A DNA stretch of 58,508 nt from a bacterium (lineage in GTDB: Bacteria > Electryoneota > Electryoneia > Electryoneales > Electryoneaceae), in assembly GCA_028278125.1 (NCBI GenBank), contig JANQEY010000159.1:1-58508 (forward strand), read 5' to 3'. Below the pieces are notes generated by a model. The model saw only the letters and a list, made by a program, of their open reading frames with translations. It had not been told where the DNA came from and did not search any database. The translations under genes and the position numbers were made by a program. How positions within the stretch are numbered: the stretch's first letter is position 1; every line of letters begins with the position of its first letter. Shown here piece after piece: positions 25,632 through 34,751 of the stretch.

Positions 25632-27449
25632 TTGCAAAGCGAACCTCCTCTCCGCCAGAAGCTTCTTTCCGCCTTCCGTCTCGCCCATGCAGTTCGACTT
25701 GTCTGGCAATGCGGATCGCGATGGATGCTTGCCAGTCTCGCCCTGATTTTTATACAGGGCCTGCTTCCGCTGGCATTACTATACCTTATTAAAAAAATTG
25801 TTGATGAAGTTTCATCCGGGTTAAACAGCCCGGATCCTGCTGCTTCATTCAACAGGATCATGATTTTTATCGGATTAGCAGCCGGTGTCGCTCTCCTCGA
25901 AGCACTGGCACGTTCTCTTTCAAACCTGGTGCAGGAGGGGCAGGCTCTTCGCCTGACAGACCATGTCCAGTCAAAAATTCATGACCAATCTATTAATGTC
26001 GATCTCTCCTATTATGAAGACGCAAGCTACCATGACTCACTGCACAGGGCACAGAAAAGCGGAGCCTACCGCCCTACCCTGATAGTTCAAGGATTACTCA
26101 ATACCATCCAGAACTCAGTTTCGCTGCTGGCAATGATCGGTCTCCTGTTTGTGTTTCACTGGAGCCTTTCAATTTTGTTGTTAATAGCCGTAATTCCCGG
26201 AACAATCGTAAAGATCCGCTACGCAGATGAACTATTCAGCTGGGAGCAGAAGAGTACCAAAACGCAACGGCTGGCAGCAGCTTTCGACTGGATACTCACA
26301 TCCATCGGTTACGCAAAAGAAATTCGTCTCTTCGGGCTTGGACATCTATTCCGTGACAGGCATAAGGAATACAGGGACAAACTGCGGAATGAACGTCTAA
26401 ACATTGCGAAGGTTATGGTTAAAAGAGATCTGTTTGCACAAACGGGTTCAGTACTCCTGGTTTTTGGTTCATTCGCATTAATTGTCTACAGAACTGTGGT
26501 GGGAATGATAACGCTTGGTGATATGGTGATGTTTTACCAAGCCTTTCAACGATCCCTGACTTACCTGAGGGGTTTACTTGGCAGCCTGTCTTCCCTTTAT
26601 GAACACAACCTCTTCCTGGCAAACCTGGAGAAGTTTTTATCACTCGAACGTAAGATCCCGGAACCAGAGAAGCCTGCTCTTGTTCCGGTTCCGCTGAAAG
26701 AAGGAGTTTCATTCAAGAATGTGAATTTCGCCTATCCAAATTCAACAAAAACTGTACTGGATAACGTTGAATTCAAAATTGGTAAAGGCGAAGTTGTTGC
26801 ACTTGTAGGAAAAAACGGGTCGGGGAAAACAACCCTGGTTAAAATGTTGTGTAGATTTTATCAGCCCGATGACGGAGAAGTACTTATAGATGGGCTGGAT
26901 TTAAAATCATTTGACCAGGTTGAGTGGAGAAGACAACTAAGTGTAATATTCCAGGATTACGCCCAATATCCTTTCAGCGCTTACGAGAACATCTGGTTTG
27001 GAAATATTGATCTGCCAAGGGGTGATGGCGCAGTAGAGGATAAAGCCAGGCTTACCGGTGCACATGAAATTTTATCGGCGCTGCCGGGTGGATATGATTC
27101 GATTCTCGGTAAACAATTCGAGAACGGTTCGGAATTGAGTACCGGCGAATGGCAGAAAGTGGCGTTGGCAAGGGCTTTTGTTCGTGACGCACAGTTAGTC
27201 GTACTCGATGAACCGACCAGCGCAATGGATGCCCGGGCGGAATATGAAGTCTTTAAAGGTTTTAAAGAGATTCTCAACGGAAGAAGCGCTCTAATCATAA
27301 GCCATCGGTTTTCTACGGTTCGTATGGCTGACCGCATCCTTGTTATGGACAATGGAAAGATTACGGAGAACGGTACCCACGAGGAACTATTAAACAAAAA
27401 TGGTACATATGCGAACCTGTATAAAATACAAGCCGAATGGTATAAATGA
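25632..27449 (+). CDS. ABC transporter, fused permease-ATPase (exporter), no peptidase domain
   Basis: The 605-residue half-transporter starts at a TTG behind AGGAAAG. Six membrane helices span about residues 25-330. The nucleotide-binding domain follows with Walker A GKNGSGKTT (near 393), Q-loop region VIFQDYAQYPF, an atypical signature STGEWQKVALARA (near 500; the usual form is LSGGQ) and Walker B LVVLDEPTSAMDA (near 522). There is no N-terminal C39 peptidase domain, unlike many bacteriocin exporters, so leader removal must be done elsewhere. It follows the precursor gene by 46 bases and most likely exports the modified peptide, or protects the producer. Confidence 0.92.
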   Translation: MQSEPPLRQKLLSAFRLAHAVRLVWQCGSRWMLASLALIFIQGLLPLALLYLIKKIVDEVSSGLNSPDPAASFNRIMIFIGLAAGVALLEALARSLSNLVQEGQALRLTDHVQSKIHDQSINVDLSYYEDASYHDSLHRAQKSGAYRPTLIVQGLLNTIQNSVSLLAMIGLLFVFHWSLSILLLIAVIPGTIVKIRYADELFSWEQKSTKTQRLAAAFDWILTSIGYAKEIRLFGLGHLFRDRHKEYRDKLRNERLNIAKVMVKRDLFAQTGSVLLVFGSFALIVYRTVVGMITLGDMVMFYQAFQRSLTYLRGLLGSLSSLYEHNLFLANLEKFLSLERKIPEPEKPALVPVPLKEGVSFKNVNFAYPNSTKTVLDNVEFKIGKGEVVALVGKNGSGKTTLVKMLCRFYQPDDGEVLIDGLDLKSFDQVEWRRQLSVIFQDYAQYPFSAYENIWFGNIDLPRGDGAVEDKARLTGAHEILSALPGGYDSILGKQFENGSELSTGEWQKVALARAFVRDAQLVVLDEPTSAMDARAEYEVFKGFKEILNGRSALIISHRFSTVRMADRILVMDNGKITENGTHEELLNKNGTYANLYKIQAEWYK

Positions 27450-27478
27450 CCTTCCAAAGATGTTAGCTGTGGTTAACA

Positions 27479-28396
27479 ATGAAAAATGACTCCACAAAAT
27501 ACGCCCTCTACGAAATTGCCGGGATCACGTTAAAAATTGAGTCAGACATCCCCATTACTGACAATACGTTCAACAACAAGCTGGATACGTTCAGGGTTGA
27601 CAGCCCGGGTGAGGACGTTTTTACAATAAACCATCATTTTGGATTACCGCCGTTTACTCCAGATAGTATCGGAATTGAAAAAACCCGTATTGGGCCCTGG
27701 GCTATTTTCAACAACAACGACTTTATTATCTATGTCAGCAAAGGCAGAGAAGACAAGTTAGACCTTAAAAATCAACAGGTGATGGTGATTCCGAACTCAG
27801 ACAGCAAACTGGACTTGTACCAACCGGAAGAACTGGTAGAGCATTTCGCAGACGGCCAATTCAACTCACTGACTATCATGCCGTCAGACCAGATTTTCCT
27901 CGCTCGACTTCTGGCAACACGAGGAGGTTGCTACCTGCATTCAGCAGGAATCAAAATTAACAACAGGGGACTGCTTTTCGTTGGTCATTCGGACGCGGGT
28001 AAATCAACAATTTCGTCGCTTTTGAGTGATTATGGTAAGATTCTATGTGATGACAGGATGATTGTGCGAAAGTGGCCGGATGAATTTAAAATCCACGGCA
28101 CATGGCATCATGGTGATGTTCCTGACATCTCCCATGAAAGTGCACCTTTGAATGCAATGCTGTTCCTGGAACAGAGTGAAGAGACCAGGCTTGTACCTGT
28201 GGATGACCGCCAGGATTCTCTACGCAGAATCCTTCCCTGCCTGATTAAAGCCTACTCAACCTCGGGGTGGTGGGATAAAACTTTGTCAACTGTTGAATCA
28301 ATCGTCGCTCAGACTAAATGTTATATCTTCCGTTTCTGTAAAGACAAATCCGCTTCTGAAGCAATTTTGAATTTTATTGAAGACCAAGATGAATAA
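27479..28396 (+). CDS. HPr kinase-like protein of the RiPP operon
   Basis: The 305-residue protein carries a C-terminal HPr kinase/phosphorylase-like domain: GCYLHSAGI, Walker A GHSDAGKST (residues 169-177) and LCDDRMIV (189-196). The first ~140 residues are a divergent N-terminal domain. Such HprK homologues occur in lasso-peptide clusters, where they phosphorylate the peptide's C-terminal Ser, and in radical SAM/PqqD cassettes, where the role is less clear. The precursor here ends in Ser, so phosphorylation is possible (inference). It lies between the exporter (29 bases upstream) and the second maturase (overlapping). Confidence 0.85.
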   Translation: MKNDSTKYALYEIAGITLKIESDIPITDNTFNNKLDTFRVDSPGEDVFTINHHFGLPPFTPDSIGIEKTRIGPWAIFNNNDFIIYVSKGREDKLDLKNQQVMVIPNSDSKLDLYQPEELVEHFADGQFNSLTIMPSDQIFLARLLATRGGCYLHSAGIKINNRGLLFVGHSDAGKSTISSLLSDYGKILCDDRMIVRKWPDEFKIHGTWHHGDVPDISHESAPLNAMLFLEQSEETRLVPVDDRQDSLRRILPCLIKAYSTSGWWDKTLSTVESIVAQTKCYIFRFCKDKSASEAILNFIEDQDE

Positions 28397-29588
28397 GAAT
28401 AAATACAGTGAATCTGTCAGTGTGGCCAAAACGGATTTATGGCAGAGAATAAATCCTTTACTGCGATCTCTCGACCTTGTTTTGACTGAAAGATGCAATA
28501 ATAATTGTATTCATTGTTGTATCAACCTGCCGGAAAACGATGAAGAAGCCAGGAGAAGAGAACTAAGTGCAGTAGAACTGAAGACGATACTTGAGGAAGC
28601 GGCAGGGCTAGGCTGCCTGATGGTAAGAATGACCGGCGGTGAACCGTTAATACGTGACGATTTCGAAGAATTATATCTCCATGCCCGTAAGCTTGGTATG
28701 AAGATCCTGCTTGCAACAAATGCCACCAGGATTAATGATCATTTTGCCGATCTGTTTTCAAATATTCCGCCACTGGTACCTATCCAGGTAACCCTTTACG
28801 GGATCACGAAAAAGAGTTATGAATCTGTTTCCCGATTGCCCGGTTCATTTAACCAGGCAATGAATGGAATCAACTTGTTGCTGGAAAAAGACGTCCCATT
28901 TCTGATCAGGGGTGTCCTGCTGCCAACAACCAGGGACGAGATTAACGGCTATAAAGAACTAGTTAATAAAATACCCCGGATGGAAGAGAAAGACCTGGTT
29001 TTTACCGAACTGCTGGATAAACGGTGCCGTTGTGATTCGGACAAGATCAATAGAAGAATTGAAAAATTAAGAATCCCTCCTGAAGAATTAATCAACCTGA
29101 CCCTGGAAAACCAGGAAAATTATGTCGAGAACACCCGCGAATTCTGTTCAAAGTTCGCAGGCCCTCCCGGAGAAAAACTGTTTGCATGTGGCGCGGGAAG
29201 CGCAAGCGGTGCTATCGATCCCTACGGATATTTTCATCCATGTTCATTATTGTTGACCGAAAAAACAGCTTATGATCTAAAGAGTGGATCTATAAAAGAC
29301 GCTTTGGATAACTTCTTTCCTTCATTGCGAAAAGAATCGGCGGAGAACCCTGAATATCTTGAGCGCTGCGCGAGATGTTTCCTCAAAGGATTATGCGAAC
29401 AGTGCCCTGCAAGATCATGGTCGGAGCACGGCACTCTCGATACTCCCATCGAATACCACTGTTCAATCGCTCACGCCAGGGCACGAACGCTTGGATTAAT
29501 CAGAAAAGGGGAAAAAGGTTGGGAAGTGTCTGACTGGAAACAGAGGCTTGATTCAGCAGGCAAGGAAAAGGATCAAAAGCGGGGTTGA
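28389..29588 (+). CDS. Radical SAM/SPASM peptide maturase 2
   Basis: From the ATG at 28389, which overlaps the end of the kinase gene by 8 bases, the protein has 399 residues; a TTG 12 bases upstream is an alternative. It has CNNNCIHC (Cys36, Cys40, Cys43), the SAM-binding GGEPLIRDD, and a SPASM region with FAC, YFHPC, CARCFLKGLCEQC and YHC. The SPASM spacing is the same as in maturase 1, and both share an N-terminal DLW motif, so they are paralogues that have diverged. Two enzymes suggest two steps or two sites on one peptide. This is the last gene of the operon. Confidence 0.92.
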   Translation: MNKNKYSESVSVAKTDLWQRINPLLRSLDLVLTERCNNNCIHCCINLPENDEEARRRELSAVELKTILEEAAGLGCLMVRMTGGEPLIRDDFEELYLHARKLGMKILLATNATRINDHFADLFSNIPPLVPIQVTLYGITKKSYESVSRLPGSFNQAMNGINLLLEKDVPFLIRGVLLPTTRDEINGYKELVNKIPRMEEKDLVFTELLDKRCRCDSDKINRRIEKLRIPPEELINLTLENQENYVENTREFCSKFAGPPGEKLFACGAGSASGAIDPYGYFHPCSLLLTEKTAYDLKSGSIKDALDNFFPSLRKESAENPEYLERCARCFLKGLCEQCPARSWSEHGTLDTPIEYHCSIAHARARTLGLIRKGEKGWEVSDWKQRLDSAGKEKDQKRG

Positions 29589-29638
29589 CAATAGAGGGCA
29601 ACTTTTTTAAGCTTCGGGAACACAACCTGTCATTTCGT

Positions 29639-29669
29639 TATACATTTATTATCATTGTCTTAATGTATA
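29639..29669. promoter_or_regulatory. Inverted repeat upstream of the signalling gene pair
   Basis: TATACATT (29639-29646) and AATGTATA (29662-29669) form a perfect 8-bp inverted repeat with a 15-base spacer, 24 bases before the next ATG. A TTGACA at 29585-29590 with TAAGCT 17 bases downstream is a weak promoter candidate just before it. Confidence 0.35.
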
Positions 29670-29693
29670 CAATCCGGGGGAGTCAAGTTAACA

Positions 29694-31037
29694 ATGCCGA
29701 TCGATGAAAATTTCAAAAAGATCCTTATGGAAAACGCCAGGGATGAGGAAGCCTATAAAAAATTATCCAAGGCTTATGAACAGATAAATGAACCTGAATC
29801 AGACAATCAAATTAAAGAGAGTGGTGAGGATAGTAACAACGAAATAGATAAAATTAGAGAAAACCTGATCAAGAAAGAAAAAAAGCTTCAAGAACTCAAA
29901 TATGAAGTCGCCAAGAAAAAGAAAGAATTAGATGAAAAACATCAGAAGGTCATCGCTCACAGGAAAATCATCGAAGACGTCCGCCGTCAATTGAAGGAGG
30001 ACAAGGCAGATCTGCAGCAGGAGATCGACAAATACATAAAAAACTACGGAAACAACCCATTTAAACTCAGGATCATCGATTACCTCTGGAACGGAGAGAT
30101 TACTCTTGAAGAAGACGGATGCGTAAGGACTATCAGTTCTGCCGCCGCAAAATCGATTAACTGCAATGTAGATGAGGTCATCGGGAAACATGTTGAATAC
30201 CTTGCGGATGACAGGGTGTTGATCCTCGATGAAAGCACTAGTGACACTACCGAAAAACCGATCGAATTTTCGGAAAAACCTGTTGAACCAGAAAGAGCGA
30301 CGGGCAAAATATTAATCGTCAATGAATCACGTGACACAAGAGATCACCTGGTTTATATACTAAAAACTCTTGGTTACGAAACCATAACAGCCGGCTCTCC
30401 CGAGGTTGGTATTCAAAAATCTATCCTGCATAAACCTGACTTGATCATATCTGAATTTGTTTTCTCGGGCCGCGGTAGTTTCCAGGTTATCAACAAATTG
30501 CACGCATCTGAAGAGACAATGGACACTCCGGTATTAGCCACCCATTTGAAATCAGTCTCTTCTAATCCGGTGGTACTTGGGGTAGTTGACTTTCTCGGGC
30601 AGCGAGTCACGGAAAAAATGATCCGTGAGATACTTGAACGTTACGACATTAAAAGTGGTGACAGGGTTTTAGTTGTTGATAATGACGAGGGACGCAATAA
30701 ACTCGCTTTGAAGGTATTGCAGGATAATTCAATAGAAGCTGCTATTGCATCCAATACCCTCGAGGGAGCAGCAAAACTGGCCGAATTTACACCGAACCTT
30801 GTAATCATCAGTCTTTTACTCCCAGGTTTTGAAGGTTTTAAACTACTATCTGACCTTCGGTTATCTGAACAATTTATTTCGTTGCCTGTTATATTGATCG
30901 GATCAGACACTATTTCGCATGCTGAACTGAAACAACTACTGCCGGACTCAGGCGACACATCAGGAATTCAGCAGGATAACGAAACACTTAAAACTATCAT
31001 CAAAAAACTGGCAGGCCATTATATTGCAGAAAGATAA
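29694..31037 (+). CDS. Coiled-coil, PAS-like, twin degenerate receiver protein
   Basis: The 447-residue protein has a Lys/Glu-rich coiled coil (about residues 45-115), a short PAS-like segment (ITLEEDGCVRTISSAAAKSI, about 135-170), then two CheY-like receiver domains. In the first (about 202-320) the phosphoacceptor region reads LIISEFVF, with Glu where Asp is expected. In the second (about 322-445) it reads LVIISLLLPGFEGF, with Ser there. Neither should be phosphorylated normally. The second does keep the acidic pocket (VLVVDNDEG). The protein may act as a scaffold or constitutive signalling partner (inference). Its last 14 bases overlap the next gene. Signalling around the RiPP operon upstream is possible but unproven. 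Confidence 0.78.
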   Translation: MPIDENFKKILMENARDEEAYKKLSKAYEQINEPESDNQIKESGEDSNNEIDKIRENLIKKEKKLQELKYEVAKKKKELDEKHQKVIAHRKIIEDVRRQLKEDKADLQQEIDKYIKNYGNNPFKLRIIDYLWNGEITLEEDGCVRTISSAAAKSINCNVDEVIGKHVEYLADDRVLILDESTSDTTEKPIEFSEKPVEPERATGKILIVNESRDTRDHLVYILKTLGYETITAGSPEVGIQKSILHKPDLIISEFVFSGRGSFQVINKLHASEETMDTPVLATHLKSVSSNPVVLGVVDFLGQRVTEKMIREILERYDIKSGDRVLVVDNDEGRNKLALKVLQDNSIEAAIASNTLEGAAKLAEFTPNLVIISLLLPGFEGFKLLSDLRLSEQFISLPVILIGSDTISHAELKQLLPDSGDTSGIQQDNETLKTIIKKLAGHYIAER

Positions 31038-32577
31038 ACTAGGTGAGTTCAGGACAATATTCCGTGAAAGCCTAAGTGTTCAGCTCAGGCTTTTAAAAGA
31101 GGCTCACTCTGCACACAAGAATGGTGATCTCGACGCCACAGAAGACCTGCGAAAAATAGCGAGAGATTTGAGGCGAACTGCCGGCAGGTACGGATTTCCC
31201 GAAATCAGTCGTGCAGGTAATGAACTCGAGCTGGCCTCGGGTGATGCTGTCAATATTAATACCCAGCTCCTGGTCAAAATTATCGAAAACTCAATTGGGA
31301 CCACTAATTCAACAAAAACCAACGTATTGATATTGTCGCATGATACTAAACTCGCCTCATCACTTTTCAAAGCATTGGAAAAAGACGACAGAAAAATTTC
31401 CGTTTTTTTGAATGCGCGTGAAGGCCAGGACGCCATTCAACAGACTCGATTTGAATTGATCATCCTTGATGTTTATCTGCCGGAAAGAGATGGAAGAGAA
31501 ATACTACGAGACTTGCGGCAGAAAACCCTCTCAGCAGCTGTCCCGATAATTATTATTGGGAATGGTTTTTATCCTGTTCTGGAAACAGAATGTCTCGCTC
31601 ACGGTGCTGACGCATATATTAATTCGAAAGAACATATTGAAGACATTCTGAAAACTGCTGAATCGTTTTTAGCACCTTCAAAATTAAATCGTCTCTCCCA
31701 CATAGATGAACTTACAAACCTTCCAAATCGCGCGTATTTAGGGGAAGTCTACACAAGGACAATTTCCAGATCTGAACGAACAGGGAAACCATTTGCTATT
31801 GCGCTTATTGAGATAGATAAATTCTATTCCATCAAGGATGTCCATGGAACAAGCTTTGTAAGTGATATTATCACAAGAATTGCCGATAATATTCAAAACT
31901 CTTTACGAAAGTATGATTTTGCCGCAAGGGTAAGAGAAGACCAGATTGTGATACTATTCCCCGATACTTCTGCGGAACTTGCCATAGCCGTTGTTAACAG
32001 AATCCAGGAGAATATTTTTGAGGAAAGTTTTACATCACCGGGTGATCAGCTATTTAAAGTACAGGTTTCCGCCGGAATACAGGAAATAATCCAGAACACC
32101 ACCCTTGAGAAGGCGATTTCAGGATCACAGTATTACTTGATGTTGGCGAATTTAAAAGGGACTGGAGAGGCTTACGCTCCATGTTTTCCGGCATCAATGC
32201 CGGGTAAATCTGTTATGTTTATGGGCAGTGACGGTATCATGGCGGAACTTATAAACCAGGCTCTAAACAAGGAAAAGCTTGAGCACACCTGGATCAATCG
32301 TTATGGAATCGCAGAAGTGACAAAGAGCTTGCCTGATATCCTGATTCTCGACTTGAGCGATCCGATGAAAAAGGGATTTGATGTCTTGAAAACAATTCGC
32401 AAACAAAAGCTGCGGAAAGAGGTTCCTATCCTAGCACTGGTTGAAAAAGGATATTTTGAAGATGTGAATTACGCCCTGGATGCAGGGGTGGATGATTATA
32501 TTTTTAAGCCATTTATTTCAGACCTGTTAGCCCAGAGAGTAATTCACCTTTTAAAGAAACATATTAAACACAACTAA
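31024..32577 (+). CDS. Receiver-GGDEF-receiver protein with HPt-like N-terminus
   Basis: The start is a TTG overlapping the previous gene by 14 bases. The 517-residue protein begins with a helical HPt-like domain (residues 1-95), whose phosphorylatable His is not evident (ARDLRRTAGRYG). A receiver domain follows (about 98-215) with an intact LIILDVYLPERDG Asp. A GGDEF-type domain (about 220-370; DELTNLPNRAYLGEV) has the active-site loop changed to REDQI, so it is unlikely to make cyclic di-GMP but could bind nucleotide. A second receiver (about 398-515) keeps ILDLSDP and the conserved Lys (IFKPF). It ends 8 bases before the convergent peptidase gene. Confidence 0.82.
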   Translation: MQKDKLGEFRTIFRESLSVQLRLLKEAHSAHKNGDLDATEDLRKIARDLRRTAGRYGFPEISRAGNELELASGDAVNINTQLLVKIIENSIGTTNSTKTNVLILSHDTKLASSLFKALEKDDRKISVFLNAREGQDAIQQTRFELIILDVYLPERDGREILRDLRQKTLSAAVPIIIIGNGFYPVLETECLAHGADAYINSKEHIEDILKTAESFLAPSKLNRLSHIDELTNLPNRAYLGEVYTRTISRSERTGKPFAIALIEIDKFYSIKDVHGTSFVSDIITRIADNIQNSLRKYDFAARVREDQIVILFPDTSAELAIAVVNRIQENIFEESFTSPGDQLFKVQVSAGIQEIIQNTTLEKAISGSQYYLMLANLKGTGEAYAPCFPASMPGKSVMFMGSDGIMAELINQALNKEKLEHTWINRYGIAEVTKSLPDILILDLSDPMKKGFDVLKTIRKQKLRKEVPILALVEKGYFEDVNYALDAGVDDYIFKPFISDLLAQRVIHLLKKHIKHN

Positions 32578-32585
32578 TCAGCTTA

Positions 32586-34616
32586 CTACTGCCCCGCTGT
32601 ATATCTATCCAGCCAATCGCCCCATTCTTTTAAATAATGTTCCGTATGTGCCGGTTTCCTGAAGCTGTGAGGTTCATCTGGATAAACGTAGAACTTTACT
32701 TCACAACCCACGTCACTCAGGGCACGATATAACATTACTCCCTGTCCAAAGGGGATTCTTTTATCGTTCTCTCCATGGAAAATCAGTGTTGGTGTGGTAG
32801 CGTTTTTCAAGTAACGGAAAGGGCTTGAACGATCGAATGTTTCAGTCTGTTCCCAGGGATTACCTTTAAATTCCCATTCCGCCGCTATTCCCCTGTTAAC
32901 GTCTGAGTGGGCGTAATTGCTGACTGCGTCAACTTCACCGGCTCCTATTACCGCGGCTTTAAATTTATCAGTGTGTGATATCGCCCATGCGGTTATATAT
33001 CCTCCCCAAGACCAGCCACCAATCACCAGTTTTTCAGGATCTGCCTTATCTTCGTCCACCAGGAGATTAATTCCGGACTCGATGTCAATCCATTCGATCT
33101 CTCCCAATCTTCCACGATTGGCAGCGTAGAACTCTCGTCCATAGCCCAGCCCTCCTCTATAATTCGGACGAAAAACTGCATAACCGCGTGAGGCGAAATA
33201 AACAGACCATCTTGACCAGCTCTCCCTGTCTACGCCATCAGGTCCACCATGGGGAAGTACCAGCATCGGTTCCGGGGTACCGGGAGTATAGCCCGGTGTG
33301 TGCAGCAATAGTCCTTCTATTTCAATTCCCTCACTGTTTGTCCATCGCACTGTTTCGAGATTACCGACTGGCCAATCTTTATCGTGCGGATTAATGTCAA
33401 CAAGAGTTCGAAATCGCTTTTTCCCATCTTTTAAATCAACGATTGTCGGGTTGGGTGGGTTACGCCAGGTGGATGACTGGCAGACCAAATACCTGCCACT
33501 CGAGTCGAGAACCAGGTCGTTGTGAAATTCGCGACCCTTATATCCCAAATCCTGGAATGTTTTTCCATCTCTTGAGAGCAGGTACAGTATCGATTTTGTT
33601 TTTTCAATGATGTGAGCATACAATCCTTTGGAATCGTGTGTCCAGCTATAATTGTATATAGTTGGATCGAGTTGCTCGGCGGCGTTTAACTTGTTTTCGC
33701 CTTCAAGCTCGTGGACGACAAGGGTGTTCATCAGGCTGAGTGTGTTTTCACCTTTCAGGTATGACACATATTGACCGTCGGGAGACCATTGTATGCCTTC
33801 GAATATTCCCGGTGTTTCTTCCAGGATTTTAACATCAAGACCTGATTGTGCATTGACAATTTTAGGGACCTGGCTGAGAGTTGCGTCGTAAGGATCGCCC
33901 GACTCGCTAACGACTACTGCAAAATTGCGCGTGTCGGGAGACCAGTCAAAATCGACTACATGTTCATCATCCGAGGTAACCGTTATTGGTAAGCTGTCAT
34001 CGATGTAAACCATGTATAATCGTTCCATCGGGAACTCTGTACCGAATTCATAAACCCCTGCATTTTTCCATCCATTTTCTTTTTCGACTTCTGTTTTCGG
34101 GATTTCAGCTGTGAAGGCAAACATTCTTCCTTCAGGTGACCATTCGAAAGAGGTCGGCTCTAGCTCTCCTGTGTCTATCCACCAGGCTTTCTCTCCATTA
34201 AGAGGAAGAATATAGATTCGCTTTTTGCCCTGGTTTTTCTTTAAAAACGCAACCCTGGTTCCATCTTTCGACCAGCGTGGGTGGCTGGGAAAACTGTTTC
34301 CGGATGTTAACTGCTGAAGGCCGGTTCCGTCCCTGTTTACCATATACAACTGCTTCTCTTTCGTCCAGCCCCCTTCCTCATCATCCTCGCTCCAGGTAGC
34401 ATCCTCATCAAAACTATAGGAGGTCAGGAGGTAGATAACCTTGCTGCCGTCCGGTGATATACGTACGTCGCTTGCTTTGCTTAACGAGGCGATATCACGA
34501 GCAGTAGGCGCCAGTGTATCGTCAGCAGCGAATGAAAAGACGGAACAGATTGAACACAGAAGTAAAACGGCAAATAAAGTGAATGTTTTCGGGGCAAAAC
34601 AGGGAATGTGTTTCAT
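32586..34616 (-). CDS. Prolyl oligopeptidase family (S9) serine peptidase, secreted
   Basis: The start at 34616 is chosen for its GGAG 7 bases upstream and the signal peptide that follows (TFTLFAVLLLCSICSVFSFA); 11 residues upstream in frame are unsupported. The ~676-residue protein has a WD40-like beta-propeller (TolB-like repeats such as VRISPDGSKVIYL, about 45-420) and a C-terminal alpha/beta hydrolase with GGWSWGGYITAW (nucleophile Ser), HGENDKRIPF (Asp) and DEPHSFRKP (His). It cleaves peptides, probably in the periplasm. A second S9 enzyme follows on the same strand. Confidence 0.92.
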   Translation of the reverse strand: MKHIPCFAPKTFTLFAVLLLCSICSVFSFAADDTLAPTARDIASLSKASDVRISPDGSKVIYLLTSYSFDEDATWSEDDEEGGWTKEKQLYMVNRDGTGLQQLTSGNSFPSHPRWSKDGTRVAFLKKNQGKKRIYILPLNGEKAWWIDTGELEPTSFEWSPEGRMFAFTAEIPKTEVEKENGWKNAGVYEFGTEFPMERLYMVYIDDSLPITVTSDDEHVVDFDWSPDTRNFAVVVSESGDPYDATLSQVPKIVNAQSGLDVKILEETPGIFEGIQWSPDGQYVSYLKGENTLSLMNTLVVHELEGENKLNAAEQLDPTIYNYSWTHDSKGLYAHIIEKTKSILYLLSRDGKTFQDLGYKGREFHNDLVLDSSGRYLVCQSSTWRNPPNPTIVDLKDGKKRFRTLVDINPHDKDWPVGNLETVRWTNSEGIEIEGLLLHTPGYTPGTPEPMLVLPHGGPDGVDRESWSRWSVYFASRGYAVFRPNYRGGLGYGREFYAANRGRLGEIEWIDIESGINLLVDEDKADPEKLVIGGWSWGGYITAWAISHTDKFKAAVIGAGEVDAVSNYAHSDVNRGIAAEWEFKGNPWEQTETFDRSSPFRYLKNATTPTLIFHGENDKRIPFGQGVMLYRALSDVGCEVKFYVYPDEPHSFRKPAHTEHYLKEWGDWLDRYTAGQ

Positions 34617-34669
34617 CTTGTATCTCCATTTGGAAACAGGTTGATGCAAGATATAAAACGGGAGCAGAT

Positions 34670-34701
34670 AAAAAAACAGCCCGGTACTTTCCTACCGGGC
34701 T
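34670..34701 (-). terminator. Rho-independent terminator
   Basis: The arms AGCCCGGTA (34678-34686) and TACCGGGCT (34693-34701) pair perfectly around a 6-base loop. On the minus strand a T-rich run follows (34670-34676). It ends the S9 peptidase gene at 34752, so that gene and the next one on the minus strand are separate transcripts. Confidence 0.92.
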
Positions 34702-34751
34702 ACAAAATCTTTTTGCCTGTTACGAATTCAGCAAATTATTCGGAGGATAAA

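Noticed and set aside
25410..25861. Minus-strand frames of 99 and 85 residues across the precursor gene
   Set aside because: They are antisense to the precursor peptide and exporter start, have no ribosome binding sites, and the plus-strand reading is explained by the operon.
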